A stretch of DNA of 64,000 nucleotides from Hetaerina americana (GCA_022747635.1 JAKTNV010000002.1:1391001-1455000), one strand, 5' to 3'. Shown: positions 35,701-48,900, counted from the first letter of the stretch. A program made the numbers and translations. The notes: generated by a model from the sequence alone, not told the origin.

Positions 35701-36934
35701 CAATACTAATTTTAGGAAATATTTTGATGTCCTAGTCATAAACTACTTTGCATAAGACCCCACTTTCATATTTTTCCACATATATTTCCAGCTATGTAAT
35801 AAGAGTAATAATATCCCAGGGAAAAATAGTGGCAGTATTTCAAATATTTGGAATACTCACTTTACCATGCATGTAGATTATCTCATATTTGCTTTTATTT
35901 GTCAGCACAGAGGATTGACATAAATAAATGGTGATATCTATGAATACAACACCAGAGACTTCACAGACTCAAGGATTGTTACTCATTAAATAAGCTTTTT
36001 AGCTAGAGCCCAATCTATTTAGGTGTAAAACATTTTAATTGCTTAGTGAGGAAACTAAGCAATCTCAAACTTCCTATGGTTTAATCATAAACTATCTCGT
36101 AAGCCGGACATTTTATATCATTGAAGAATTCCTGTATTTTTATTCATGACTCCTCATAAAGTATGTGCTTTATTCACATGACCTATTCTAAACCACACTT
36201 TCTGGAACTATTAAAAATTATTATTATGCAATGCATTAAAGATGCTGTAGTGCCATTGGTGATTTAAGGGATAGTGGGCTGGGCTATGTCAAGGACAATT
36301 TGAGGATATGGGTGGAATGCATAAGAGAATAAAAATGAACCTATTGTTCCTGAAGGTGCCACATCCTGTCCTTTCCAATGAATTGTTTAAATCACTTTAG
36401 GCCTACTCATGTAATTGAAGGGGTTCAGTAATTCCAAATTGAGCATAGTTATTAATTTCTCATAATTTTCCACTATTTCCCAACTGGATATATTATAATG
36501 GCACGCTTAGTGCCTGAAAATAATTCACTGACGTCATAATACTCAATGAAAATATTTTAAATCATTGCACTGTTCTCATCATCCCCAGGATTTCATAAAA
36601 AATTAACATCATACGCAAAAAATTATGAAATGTAATAATATTCATGATGGCCTTTCATTTGTTACAGAACCTCCAGCAGACCATGAATATGCTCTGTGAG
36701 TTGTTAACTGAAGAACCCGAGGGTGGTTGCGCATCAATACCAATGCATGTTTTTCGGAATCTTTACCAACTCCTTGCTGAAATGGACTGTCCAAATATCC
36801 CAGGTATTGGACCAAGAGTGCCAGAGGACACTAAATCAGCAGCATTGACATACCTAGAAGAAATGGCATCTACACACTCGGGGTTTATATTGCCACGGCA
36901 CACAATACACATTCTCTGCCCACCTCTCTACTGA
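31351..36934 (+). CDS. ROPN1L: Ropporin-1-like protein (3 exons, 228 aa)
   Basis: Exons join in phase 0: 31351-31602 (84 codons), 31681-31848 (56 codons) and 36668-36934 (88 codons plus TGA). Splice sites are CAG|GTTAGT, TTTTTAG|ATT, GAG|GTTATA and TTACAG|AAC. The N-terminal 45 residues form the RIIa-type dimerisation/docking domain of the ropporin family: PPTFPGILKQYTKAAIRTQP followed by DLLRWSAAYFRALANGERPL. The remainder (PGFLKVLIKQIGKE, LTEDPEGG-like EEPEGGCASIP) fits ropporin-1-like/ASP proteins of about 230 aa. These bind AKAPs such as AKAP3 and radial-spoke proteins in sperm flagella and motile cilia. Intron 2 (4.8 kb) contains two hairpin elements, a TA foldback and a SINE. Family assignment is firm; the one-to-one orthology is inferred. 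Confidence 0.9.
31681..31848 (+). CDS. ROPN1L: Ropporin-like exon 2
   Basis: Follows a 78-nt intron with a polypyrimidine acceptor. Encodes IGKEVSVKYCKLTEIWEGL through AAGHLNE, the central part of the family. Confidence 0.9.
32065..32318 (+). mobile_element. Hairpin element F, about 250-bp near-perfect palindrome
   Basis: The arms run from GTATACACAATAAAAC (left) to its complement at 32301-32318 (right), with a centre of about 4 nt (TTAC). Very few mismatches separate the arms. The + strand core is CTGATGA (32190-32196), T, helix GCCG/CGGT with loop CAAAT, then GAAAC at 32211. It lacks the family tail seen elsewhere, so it may be a related but distinct class. It lies in ropporin intron 2. 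Confidence 0.8.
32666..32818. repeat. Foldback repeat enclosing a (TA)n microsatellite
   Basis: About 48-bp inverted arms: TCTCACTCTCAATTAGTACT and GCTTTTAGCTCACACA on the left, with their complements at 32776-32818. They flank a 31-bp alternating AT run (32723-32753). Differences between the arms are few. It resembles a MITE or a SINE-like foldback carrying an expanded microsatellite. Confidence 0.8.
33160..33405 (-). mobile_element. tRNA-derived SINE, second type
   Basis: On the minus strand the head resembles a tRNA. It includes a clear B box GGTTCGATCCC (complement of 33328-33338) flanked by complementary ends like an acceptor/T-arm (CCCCACCTGGG). The body contains TTGGTTATTTGCCATTGTC, and the 3' limit is uncertain. 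The sequence differs from the SINE at 55.6 kb. Confidence 0.65.
33451..33640 (-). mobile_element. Hairpin element G
   Basis: Arms 33451-33500 and 33540-33588 are partly complementary. The minus-strand core reads CAC-CTGATGA-T, a decayed helix (GACGT/AAGTT), GAAAAC-TAGGTC-GTG. The CAC/GTG strands can pair as in element I. The family tail is on the + side at about 33612-33635 (GACAAAGTGATGCC). It lies in ropporin intron 2. Confidence 0.7.
36668..36934 (+). CDS. ROPN1L: Ropporin-like exon 3 (C terminus)
   Basis: Encodes NLQQTMNMLCELLTEEPEGG to the TGA. The last residues (RHTIHILCPPLY) are less family-like than the rest. Confidence 0.88.
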   Translation, partial: NLQQTMNMLCELLTEEPEGGCASIPMHVFRNLYQLLAEMDCPNIPGIGPRVPEDTKSAALTYLEEMASTHSGFILPRHTIHILCPPLY

Positions 36935-37291
36935 TCTAGCACAACTAGGATGTAATTACTGCCTATAGAATTTTGAGAGCAATAGTAATTCTTCTGCATT
37001 TTATGCATTTCATTATAATTTTACAAAAAATGTTTAATCATAGCAATATTAATAATTTCCTATGCATAAAATTACAATTAAACAATTCAAGTTGCTTCAT
37101 ATTATTACTTGCAGTACAAAAAATGCCCACATGATTGATTTTAAATATGGTACCTATGATATTGTGCAATGAAAAATATTAATCTATGCAGAATCTCTTC
37201 AGTTAGATTGAAATAATGAATTATGAACTATTTTAATGGAAACAAATAATTGCATGCGAGAATCAAAATTAAAAGATGTACCTAACTATTA

Positions 37292-37297
37292 AATAAA
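37292..37297 (+). promoter_or_regulatory. Candidate polyadenylation signal
   Basis: AATAAA about 360 bases downstream of the ropporin-like stop codon. In such AT-rich DNA the hexamer alone is weak evidence. Confidence 0.3.
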
Positions 37298-37642
37298 CTA
37301 AAATACAAACATTTCTACTTTGAAGTTTCTAAGTTAGAGAGTTTGGTTGTAATTTCTTTGACCAGAAGAGGGAATGGTGCTTAACAAATGAGACTTAAGA
37401 TCAAAATTAAGAGCCAGAACAATACCATCCTTTTTAATTAACTTTATTTTATATCATTTCAAGGAAGGGTATATTGATTGGGTTTGGAGGCAAGAAAACT
37501 GCACAAACCTTAAATGCTATTATTACAATATATACAACACTTCCTAAAAAATTCAAGCTATGCACATAGGTACTCATGATAATATACTGAGCTTTGTAAG
37601 TAAACTTAGCAGTATATTGGCTTAACCTAAACACATGCATAT

Positions 37643-37864
37643 TGAAATGAAATGAAATAATTGACTTTGTAATTCCACACACTTTATTTTAAAAACAAGA
37701 CCCAGGTTTCGACGTTGAAGGTCATCACCACCTGATGATGACGTTCAACGTCGAAACCTGGGTCTTGTTTTCAAAATAAAGTGTGTGGAATTACAAAGTC
37801 AATTATTTCATTTCAATATGTTATGCAAATTCCATAAAGTTACGCCTGAGACAAGAAATTTTTT
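37643..37864 (+). mobile_element. Hairpin element H, 15-bp TSD
   Basis: A 222-bp foldback, sister copy of element D, starting TGAAATGAAATAATTGAC and ending TTACGCCTGAGACAAGAAA plus T-rich bases. Exact 15-bp direct repeats TAAACACATGCATAT flank it (37628-37642 and 37865-37879). The core on + is CTGATGA (37732-37738), T, GACGT/ACGTC, GAAACC-TG-GGTC. It sits between the 3' ends of the two convergent host genes. Confidence 0.92.
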
Positions 37865-37879
37865 TAAACACATGCATAT

Positions 37880-39639
37880 CGCATTTCATAACCATGTTCT
37901 TGAAGAAGTACATCTGTATAAGGGATAATGCACAATTGAGAAACTAACAAGTCATTACTCAATTATCACACAAAACTGGTAAAAACAATTACATCCAAAT
38001 ATCTATTCTGTCAACATCAAACATGTGCACTTATAAATCACCAACCTCTATTACAGAGGAACAGAAGCTGAAGCTATTGGGATCACAGGAATGCCATGTC
38101 AGAATAATGAATTTCACATACGAGGTAGTTCCACATTCAATAATGCAAAATAGCTCGAAAAGACAACATCATGTAAAATATTTTTCATTATCTAAGGTTG
38201 AATGTTACATTACAGAGCAATTGATGCTTTAAATTATTACAAAGAGTAAATTGGGGATTAAGCTTCTATTGACATCAATAGCGCACCGGCAATTTTTGTG
38301 GCAATGATTTAAAATTTAATCCGAACTCCATATATTTAACTGCAAGTCAACATCGTTTAATTAACATCTTTAAATATCAACCATCTTCAAATATGTGACA
38401 TATTAAACACGTCTACTTATAATTAATCATGATCACATTCTACACTTCAAGAAAAACATGGCATTAACAATGAAGTCAAGTCATAATCAATGCAATTGTG
38501 ACTCAAGAGCACTGCTTTTTCAAAAACCTATATTGAAACTCAGACAGTCATAAGTGAAGAGTAGATATCATTACTTTTCATCCATATAATACTATAATAT
38601 ATTTTGTCATCTTGTACATACCAAGTCATGATCAAATTTCAGGATGAAAAAACTTACAGAATAACTATATTTGATGAATTGGTGATAACACAGAGCAGAG
38701 CCAATAATCACAAAGGTAATCACATTTATTGATTTAACACTGAATAAAAGACACTTGGAAATGTCGAAAGTCTTCTAAAATAGAATGATAAACAACACTT
38801 GGATCCGTTAAAAATATACTCAAAGAATGAGTTATTGGAAACCAGTTACTATTTAATGTATCCTTAAACACCAAGCATAAATTCGAGTAGCTAAATATCA
38901 CCTTCGTATTAAAAAAAAATATTTGTGCCAACACATTGTGTTTGATATTTTTATGCCTTAGATTAACTGCACCAGTAGGTTCCATATAAACCCTAAATAC
39001 AATGTTAATTAGCAGGATTAGACAAAATGCAACTCCTACTAAAAATAGAAATGGAAAAAACCAAAGTGAATTACTAGTCTACACAAATCTGAAATGGACG
39101 GTAAAATGGTAAAAATTTAATTGGTGTTATAATAAATGTTACATTATTATGCATATTTATCTGCAATATATTCCATACAGTGATTACTCAACAGATGGAT
39201 ATCTAAATGCTGATGTCATACCCAATGCTTTTAAGTCTTATCCCTTGTCTTAAAAAAATTAACAATCATTACAACAAAAAATAGGAATCAAGGAAAGATA
39301 AGGGTTAGTCATTGAATTTTCATTCAACTTAATTTCCTGAGAATTTTTAAGTACAACTATTTCAGTTTTGTCAACGTAAAAAGTCAAGTAAAAAAATAAA
39401 TTACTCTACTTTTAAGGAACAAATATTGTAAATATCACACAGACTAGAAGGTAACAAACATGAATTACAGCAGTCAACAAAGTTCTCAAATATCTAATAA
39501 ACGTAGAGGTTTTTATAGAATAGATAAAATGCTTAGAGACGATTCTTTTCTCTCAGACCCAACACGTAGATGTTACCAATTGCTGCTTTCAGCTCAAAAC
39601 AATCTAATATTGACTGACCTTTTCATGGAAGCTGGAAGG
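37880..39639. other. Intergenic or 3'-UTR sequence, no coding gene seen
   Basis: AT-rich sequence between the convergent ropporin-like and phosphatase genes. Part of it is likely to be the phosphatase 3' UTR, because its stop codon lies at 39904. No exon recognised. Confidence 0.4.
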
Positions 39640-39903
39640 CTCTGTAGAAGGCCCTAGAAACAAGCTACTCAACACACCTCATTACCGAACCGCTAAACGG
39701 CAATCACAGGGTCACCTGTAGGGTGGTTCTCAATCCGATGGCCAAGGTACTGCCCCTTCCTCTTCTAGGGGCTCTAAATGGACGGCCTCAAGACATATAA
39801 GAGGATATTGTAGGATTCTTCCAAGGATTTGATGTCAAAGGGCAGTCAGACAACGATGGCTACGGCTAGACAGTTGAACAGACCAGGAGAAAAGGTGTCC
39901 GCT
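39640..39903 (-). other. Likely phosphatase 3' UTR
   Basis: Sequence directly downstream of the stop codon on the minus strand. It is less AT-rich than its surroundings and has no frame of its own. I did not find a convincing nearby minus-strand AATAAA. Confidence 0.45.
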
Positions 39904-39997
39904 TCACTCTCCACTTTGGTCAGGAAGAGATCTCTCGAAGAGGCAGAGCGCTCGATGAACGAATTCATACTGCTCTCCCGTCTGGATCATTCCCCCC
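39904..39997 (-). CDS. Phosphatase terminal exon with Q-loop
   Basis: Acceptor TTTGTCAG|GGGGGG completes the split Arg codon and continues [20 protein letters not shown] to TGA at 39906-39904. The catalytic-water-positioning Gln of the Q-loop is present. The exon is too short to stand out as an open frame and was found by searching for the expected motif. Confidence 0.9.
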
Positions 39998-42900
39998 CTG
40001 ACAAATGACACATTTTTCAAATGCATATTCCAGTGAACTTTTTCATGTCACAGGCTTATTCATCATGAACAACTTTACACATTCTTATCATTTCTTTTTC
40101 TTATCTTAAACTTTCACCAAAATGATCCTACCGTTTGCTCATTACTGTAAAAATTACAACACTACATGTTATCTTGTTGCTACCCCCATAGGTCTGAAAA
40201 TCAATCCATCAGCAAATGTTTTCATTTGGTAGCCTAGAAGCCAAATCTCAGGAAGTATATCAGAATGAGGCTTACCAGTATACAAACAAAAGACTATGAC
40301 TGCACGGTAAGAAATGGTTAAGTGCACCAAAGATTAGGAATACGTGGCATTAATTAACTGGGGATAAAGGCAATGTACGATTGGTGCAACTGCAATGCCG
40401 TGGTCAATAACAATGTTGAAGCACAAATGATGTTGTTTCCTCCAAGGCAGTGTGCAACTAACAATGTTGACTGCCAGGGTAAGATGCGTGATTTCATGGG
40501 GGGTTGAAAATTGAAAATTTTCAGGGCTACATGTCGACCCTCATCTTAAGTGGAATGAACATATCTCCCAGATGAGTAAGAAAATAAATCTAGTTCACCA
40601 CCACATATCAGTTTTAAAACACAGTGTGAGTTTAGATGTTCTAAAAATGTTATATTATGGCTTGTATTACTCGGTAACTTCTGATGGAATTGCAATCGGG
40701 GGAACATCAATCTCATTGAATAAAGTATTTTTAATTTAGAAAAAAATAGAAAGACTCGTATGCATTCAAACTGATCATGCACATTGCAGACCTTTTTTTT
40801 TAAAATATTCGGGAATATTAACTGTACCTTATCCTATTATACCTATCATGCAATGACCTATTCTAGGAAAAACAAGGTTGGCTTTACAATAAATAATATT
40901 TATCACAGTCGCAATGGCAGAAGATATAAAAATGTGAAACCATCAAACCTGTGTATGGTAGCTACAGGACCAACATCAATGAGAACAAAATTGTTTAACA
41001 ATCTGCCTAGCCATTTAAGTAAATGACACAAGACTTTCACTGTTCAAGAAGAATCTATTAGCATACCTGGTTGATGAGTGTAATCATATTGCAAATGAAT
41101 ATAAAATTAAAACTTAAAGTGTGCATTAGTTTCCTGTCATAACTGTATTCACATTTCTATGAGGGAATGATGTGATCTCTATCCCATTGACGTGCCCCCA
41201 CACACCTGTCATACTTCCTCAACACTGCACACTGACCATATAATACGAGTCCCTTTCATGTGGCCATCAAAATGTTCAACTATTTGCCACCAGGCATCCT
41301 CTCTGATGGGTACATTTAAGAGATATCACTAGAATTTTCTGATAGATAAAAGCTATTATAGTGTTGAAGAGTTCCTGGAGTAATAGGAACACTGAAATGG
41401 CAGATTGTTTGCTCTCTTGACTTGTCCTATAGTTTACTTTTTAAAATCCTGGTGCCAAAAATATTATTATGATTATTACGCAATTACCAAATGTGTCATG
41501 CCATCATTTAAACTTGAGTATTTGATACAAGGGAGGAGGATAAACAAAAATAAGTGAAATTCTCAACACAACATTTCTATACTTGTGAAAAATTTCACTC
41601 AAAACATAAATTAAAGGAAATATTTGCCACGATGCACTTGGAAAAAGAAATGCCATCATCCAGACACCACTTTTCATCCACGGGGGCAGGTGACAGAATG
41701 GCCGACACTCTAACACTAACTGCTGAGCCGCATTTTAGAAACTTCATCATACAGATAAAACCAAGGTAATGAAAGGTTGGTTTCATATGCCATGGCACAA
41801 CTTACCTATACTAAGCCATATACAGCCTTTGAAATCCACGAATCATGGAAATGGGACTAGTTGCTTTGCCTGAGTCATCAGCGGTACTTGAAAAATCACA
41901 CGGCATAGATTGAGCCGGGGGTGCCCAGAGAAACCCAAGGAATCTTAGCAAGGGCAATGGGTCGGTAGCCCAGTGCCCTAGCCACCTGACTACCATGCCC
42001 CCAATCACACAAGTGAGGGAAATTAAAGCGATAAAAAAATTATGGGTATTTTGCATAAGTATGATCTCATCTAAACTATGCCTGAAGCAATAGGGACCTG
42101 ACACGGGATTACAGAATGTCTGAACTAAACACAAAAGAAATGAAAATTCACAAAGTTAAAAGTTTGCTATGAATGGAAAGAAAGCAACAGCTCAGGATGA
42201 TGTTCTCAATTAAACATAAATTGAAGGAGCATGTCTGAATCATCTTTATAAAACCAACATAACTATAAAATCTTTACAAACCTATATTAAAGCAGAATAT
42301 AAAAGCCCATAGAATATTTTCCTCTGGCACACAATTCATCACTCTTATTGAACACTAAAATTAAACCATCCTTCATGGAATCCTTAATGCCTGCTTATCT
42401 TTTACAGCAACAGCTAAACACCAAGCAACGACTCAATTAGGCAACTGGAAGTAGCTGAACAATTTTTTATACACCATGGAACATATCACAAATGATTCTA
42501 TGGCAAAAGAAATATTGTTAGAGATCTATTCAGTAAAATGTTTGTGCTTCGAGGGAATTTTTGATCCAAAATGTTATCAGCCCACACAAACCTAAACTTA
42601 AGGAACCAACGGCATAAAGAGAGGATTCATATATTTGGTAAAGTAAATTACCTCAATGCAACTCTTATACATACCTATCGTATCGCATGGCACAAACAGT
42701 GCCAAGCACGTCCACGTTTCCATCGGCCACAAGTTGTCGCATTCCAACTGAGAGGGCAATGAAACATCCCGTGCGTCCAATCCCAGCGCTGCAGTGCACC
42801 ACAACTGGTCCTTTGGGACTTCCATCGTTATTATGGCGAGATGATTCAACTTCAATTGCCATGGCCACCAAGGGCTTTGCACTCGGGGGTGTCCTGTGGT

Positions 42901-45900
42901 CAGGCCAGCCCGTGTACCAAAAATGCAATGTTTCATGGACCTCTTCTCCTTTCTGAAATGTTGCAGCCACAACATTAATACGTCATGTAGCAGTATAACT
43001 CAGTTTCAGAGGAAACAATGGTCGAGGGCATCCAGCCCAATTAAGGATTACCATTTAATTTACATTTTGTAAACTTGACAACATCATTAAAAATAACACT
43101 CAGAAGAGATCTTCAGAGGTCTAATAACACTTTGTTATCAACATATTTTATGGCATACAAGATGCAGGGCATATAAGACACCCCATTTCAGAAGGGCATA
43201 CTAGTTCTGTTCAAAACAATTCCTGGACTTCATTTATTTAAAAAAATTCTTCACTAACAAATTACTGGGCATGGTCCCCTTCAAATTAATCTCCTCTCCA
43301 ACTATATTTACAATTATTCCAACAACGTTTCCACTTTTTTAAAGAGTCCCGGAATGCTACTCCCAGAATGCTCATTTGCTCCTCTGTCGAATTCCATACC
43401 TCTGGAATGGTGGCAAATCTTTTTCCTTTGACTAGGGTTTTTAGTTAGGAGAAGAGAAAGAAGTATCATGGGACCAGGTCTGGCAAATAGGGCGGGTGAG
43501 GAAGCATAGCAGTCTTATTTTTGCCTAAAAACTCACCTGAGTTCTGAGAGACTAATGAGCCAGCTTGCTGTCCTGGTGAAAAAACCACTCGCCGCTCCTC
43601 TTAAGTTCTGGCCCTTTTCGCCTGACTTTCCCTCTCTCAGGCATTTCATAACCCCCAGATAGTACTCTGCATTGACTGTCTGGCCTTAAGTAGGTATTCG
43701 TGATGCACCACTCCATTTGCATCGAAAAATACAGTCAGCATCTCCCTTAAACATTAGAGCGAACTTGTCGAGCTTTTCTGGGGTGGGGCAATGTTCCACC
43801 AATCCATCGTGAAGATTGCACTTTTGTTTTGATGTCATATCCATAAACCCATGACTCATCACCTCTGATGATCCTGGACAAGAAGGTTACCTCTTTCCTC
43901 TTCATCTCAATCAAACGGTTCCCGACAGACTTGAACTCGATGTTGCTTCTGGTCTGCTGTCACCAGGCAAGCCACGAAATTGGTGGCGACTCGATGCATC
44001 CTAAATATTTCAGTCAGGATTTCATGGCACTAACCAATCAAGATGCCACACCCTTCTGCGAGTTCCCTGACATTCAAACGTCTAATTGCACGAACGAGAG
44101 ATCGCTCACTTTCTCAAGGTATGGGTCTATATCAGTCAACGTTGATGGTCTTCCGGAACACTCATTGTCTTCCACTTATTGCCATCCCTTTTTGAACCAG
44201 GTAAACCACTCATAACAGGTTTCATGGCATCCTCGCCATAAGCCTAGGTTATCAACTCAAAAAATTCCATCAGTGGTGAACAATGAACTGCTCCAGAAAG
44301 TCCAGATGGCCCGTTATAGGACATCGTGGACATGGGTCTGTTTACTCTTAAACTAACAACACCACTGATACGCAACACTTTCACTCATCACTTAGTCGGT
44401 GCACAGCACAACAAACTTGCCGATGAATGTCAGCAGCTTGGAAGCTCATAGCCAGCAATAACCTTATCACTTAAAGGATTTTACTTTTGGTGGAATTTCC
44501 AATTGTATTTTGTATTTTGACTCGCTACTGTAAACAAATGACAAGCAGTTCACACACTGCAGCTCGAGGTGCACTGCCCAAATGCGTGCGCATTGTAGAG
44601 ACCTGCGCAGGCCTTAAGAATCCACTCAAGCTCAAAGACCACCTGGCCCAGGGCAGCCTGCGCCAGCCTATTATCCAAGCCGTCCATGACTGGGTCTGAA
44701 CTGGCCAGGGCATTTTCGGAGATGGGCCGACTGTGAACCTGGGGCATTCCGAGGGAAAAGGTTTTGCAATTCACAAAGAATTAGGAAAATATGTTACATT
44801 GTTCTCCTGAGTCTTTACACTGCATTGTCCTTTTTAAGTCTTACATTATCCTCTTTGAGTCTTTACGATACATTATAAATAAATGAAAGGACTAACTTTG
44901 TAGTTCCATACGAAAACGATTTATTCACACGACCCGGGTTTCGAAGTAAAACTTCATCATCAGGTGAGCTCCTTTCATTTATTTATAATGAATCGGTTCC
45001 ATAAAGTTACGCCAGAAACCATTAATTATCTTTACGATACCTTGTCATCTACCAAAATTTCCACTGAGTCCACAACCTCAATCAACGGCATTGCTTTCCT
45101 AGGAAGGGCAGCGGAATCACTAAGCTTCAAACCTCACGGTGGGCAAGGAGTGGCCCAGAACAGCACATGCATAAGCTTGAATGACCACACACGAGCGAGG
45201 GTGGCCCGATAAATACTGAGCCCATACCATGAGCTGAGTTGGATCGAACTCAAAGCTCAGGCGAGTGGGGCTGGGCTTGGGCGGGCGGGCCCGTGCCAGG
45301 ACTCTGGTGTGCCAGCACAACAAACATTTCGCTCCCCCATAACTTCACTCACTATAATCAAACGCAAGTTACTTTCTAGACAACCCTTGTATTTTTACAG
45401 TCTGACTCTCTACTTTACCACCTACTGTAGCCCCGGCAATAATTATACCAGTAATACAATAACAGTCTTTATGAAAACGATAATACTTTGGAGTTCACCT
45501 AATTAGTACTTGCAGACCATTTTGAGGTAAAATTAGCTCACATACAATACTGAGTGCGAGGGATAACCTTTGGAAGGACTCACCTCTGTGTACATATAAT
45601 ATATGGGGGTGATTTATTGAGATATTACTTTGGCTGAGAAGCTCAATTTGTCCTTAACATATTACTTTGGGGAAAAAAGTGCATTTTATATGCTATCAAA
45701 TATGGCATTAATTCGTGTTTGTTTAGATTAGTATACATGTACTCATTTTTCTATACAAGATTAAACAAATACGAGGGTAGGCTGAAAACTATTGCACACA
45801 TGCTTGTAGACCACAAACAAAAAGGCCTTCAGAAGCACTCCTGGTGGCACGTGGAAGTAGCATTCCCCCTCAACATGCATGCCCAGGTTTGAGGTCGTTT

Positions 45901-48900
45901 CATTCATCCAGTGTATTTTGAGAAGCGGAAGTGTGGAGACGTGTTCTAGTGCCACGTCAGAGCATGTTGAACAGCGTGCTATTATCAAATTATTCACAGC
46001 TCAAAAAGTGACCCCTACTGAGATTCATCCTCGTTTAAAGGCTGTTTAATGCTGGCGACGCTGTTGATAGGTCTACCGCAAACCGATGGTTATTAAAATT
46101 TTGTGGTTGCAAACCTGGAAGAGCCATTAATGTTGATGAAACATGCGGCGGACTTTTTTTGACTGTGTTTTAGGATGCTCACTGAGTTTGTGTGACCGAT
46201 TTTCTGGAGCGAGGGGCAACAGTAAACTCTTCTCAGTTAATACACACTTCAAAACACCACCGATGTCGAGTTAGTCGTTTTAATGGCAGCCTGGGGCCAA
46301 TAATCTCGCAACATGATAACCCTCGACCCCACACCTCATGCACAACTGGAGAGGTTCCGTGAAACCTGAAATTTGAACCAATTCCACGCCCTCCTTATTT
46401 CCCCGATCTTGCGCCTTGCGATTTTTATTTTTTTCCTCAACCCAAGAGACACCTCAATGGTAATCATTGCAGCTTGGACAGTGAGGTGAAGGCAGCTGTC
46501 AAGTTCTGGATTTAAGAATAATCGGAAGAGTTTTTCAATGATGGAATGAAAAAACTTCTTGTATGTTGAGAGAAATGAGTGACCATGAGGAAAACAAAAT
46601 TTGCACTTTACCCTCGCTATTTGTTTTTGTTCCCACTCTACAAGCATAAGTGCGTTACTTTTCAGCCAGCCCTTGTATTACAGATACTGCAACTTTGATT
46701 CTTACACTTAATTAGGCGAATTAAATAAGAAACAGATGCTAACCTCTGAGTGAAAATACTAAGCGAGAGAGGAGTAATGTGAAAGAGTGAGATAAAATTA
46801 ACATTCCAACCTGCAGGATCAGCTCCCTCACAGTGTAGCCAGGCTTGAGGAAGACATTTTGAACAGTAATGGTCACATCCCCATGCGTCACCCTGGATCC
46901 CTTCTCACCCTCTCCATCTTCACCGGGAAGGTAATTCTCGCACTTGGGTCGGCCCTTCTCTTTCAGTTTTGTGATCATTACAATGGCAGGAGCGTGTTCC
47001 TGCAGCACCATCTCCCAGAAATCCTGGACTGTGTGCGGAAGTGGTCCTTGAGTTGCAATATATGCACGTTCCTCTCCATCATAGCCCTGCAAGCGAGCAT
47101 TTTCACCGTAAGTTAAGAGGCGACAAGCATACTCAACAATTCCATCCTCCACTTCTTTAATAGCGATGCTAGGGAAAGAGGTCAAGTCTGATAACTCATG
47201 GCAATGCTATAACAGCCAAGCTACGAATTTTAACTCTATTCCTTTACTTCAATAGGTAGATTAGCCATTACCAAAAGAACTGAAAATGAAAAATGGCACA
47301 TCACTACCATAATCATTGACTAAGGTTAATTCTAAAATGGCACATGTGATAATTAAAAAATGCATTAAATGTAGATACAGAAATAATTATCACCATTATC
47401 ACAAGTAGACCATCATACTTCTAAAACACATGAACATACTACCTTGATCAAAAAGTTCCCGGAATAACCACCGTGTGCCGCTCCCATCGTTCCGATTTGA
47501 GTTCTGTTTTTTTTGTTAAATTGGTACATCTGTTGTTGATATTCCCTTTAAATCTTAGTGTCATAACTTGACATTTGCAAAAGTTACGTAGCCAAGAGTA
47601 CATCTATCTCTGTGTGTGTTGGCGATTTTTTACAATTGCAGAAATGGATTTAAATTTGCAACAACGAACTTGTATTAAATTTTGCGTAAAAAACGGATTT
47701 AGTGGCGCACGGACGTTGGAAATGTTGGAAAAGTGTTTCGGCAACGATTCTCTAAAAAAAACGGTCGTTTACCAGTGGCACGAGCGGTTCAGAAGTGGTC
47801 GTGAGTCAATCGAAGATGATGAACGCAGTGGCAGACCATCGACATCGAAAGTCGGTGAAAAAATTGATAAAGTAAAAGAAATGTTGGTCAATAACCGCAA
47901 ATTAACCATCAGAGAAATAGCGGAGGACTTGAACATTGCCTATGGATCCGCCCAAGACATTGTGGTTAATGATTTGGGTTTCCGTCGTGTAGCAGCAAAG
48001 TTGGTGCCAAAAGACCTCAATTTCATGCAAAAAAGAGACCGTGTTGACGTCGCAAAAGACATGATTTGCGAGGCTGAATCCGATCCCACATTCATCAAAA
48101 GGATCATTACTGGAGACGAAACGTGGGTTTATGAGTACGACACGCAATCCAGACATCAGGCAAGTGAATGGCGTTCACCAAATGAGCCGAGACCAAAAAA
48201 ACCACGTCGTTTTCAGTCAAAAAAGAAGGCAATGCTGACGGTTTTCATGGATTACAACGGTGTAGTGCATCATGAATTTTTGCCAGAAGGCCAGACAGTA
48301 AACAAAGAGTATTATTTGGGCGTTATGAGACGTTTGCGTGAAGCAATTCGCCGAAAGAGACCAGAAATGTGGGCAGAAAACTCGTGGATTTTGCACCATG
48401 ATAACGCACCGTCGCACAGTGCTATCATTATTCGTAATTTTTTGACGAAAAATGCAACAAATACCATCCAACAGCCACCGAATTCACCTGATTTGGCTCC
48501 CTGTGACTTCTTTCTGTTCAATCGAGTTAAAAAACCATTACGGGGAACGCGTTTTAGCAGCCGAGAGGAAGTAATGGAAAAATCGCAGGAAGCACTGATG
48601 GACATACCGAAAACCGAATATAAAAAATGTTTCGAGGATTGGATCAAGCGCTGGCATAAGTGTGTTGCAGTCGATGGGGATTACTTTGAAGGGGACAATA
48701 TAGATTTAGATGAATAAACTTGTATTTTTAATTTTCTGAATAAATTCCGGGAAATTTTTGATCGAGGTAGTATGACCCATATAATCTTTACCGACGTGGT
48801 CATTTTACACAGTCTTCAGTTTTTAATTTTCAATCGGGCCTTTGTTACATACAAAATTAAGTTACTATCCTAGTTCACATTCACTACTGCTTTTCATTTT

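Noticed and set aside
41811..42134. 107-codon minus frame as a coding exon
   Set aside because: It is translated SINE sequence (tRNA-like head and body), not a gene.
44550..44774. Minus frame with [20 protein letters not shown] as an additional phosphatase exon
   Set aside because: The exons at 46811 and 42952 already join in phase with continuous family sequence ([14 protein letters not shown]), leaving no room for it.
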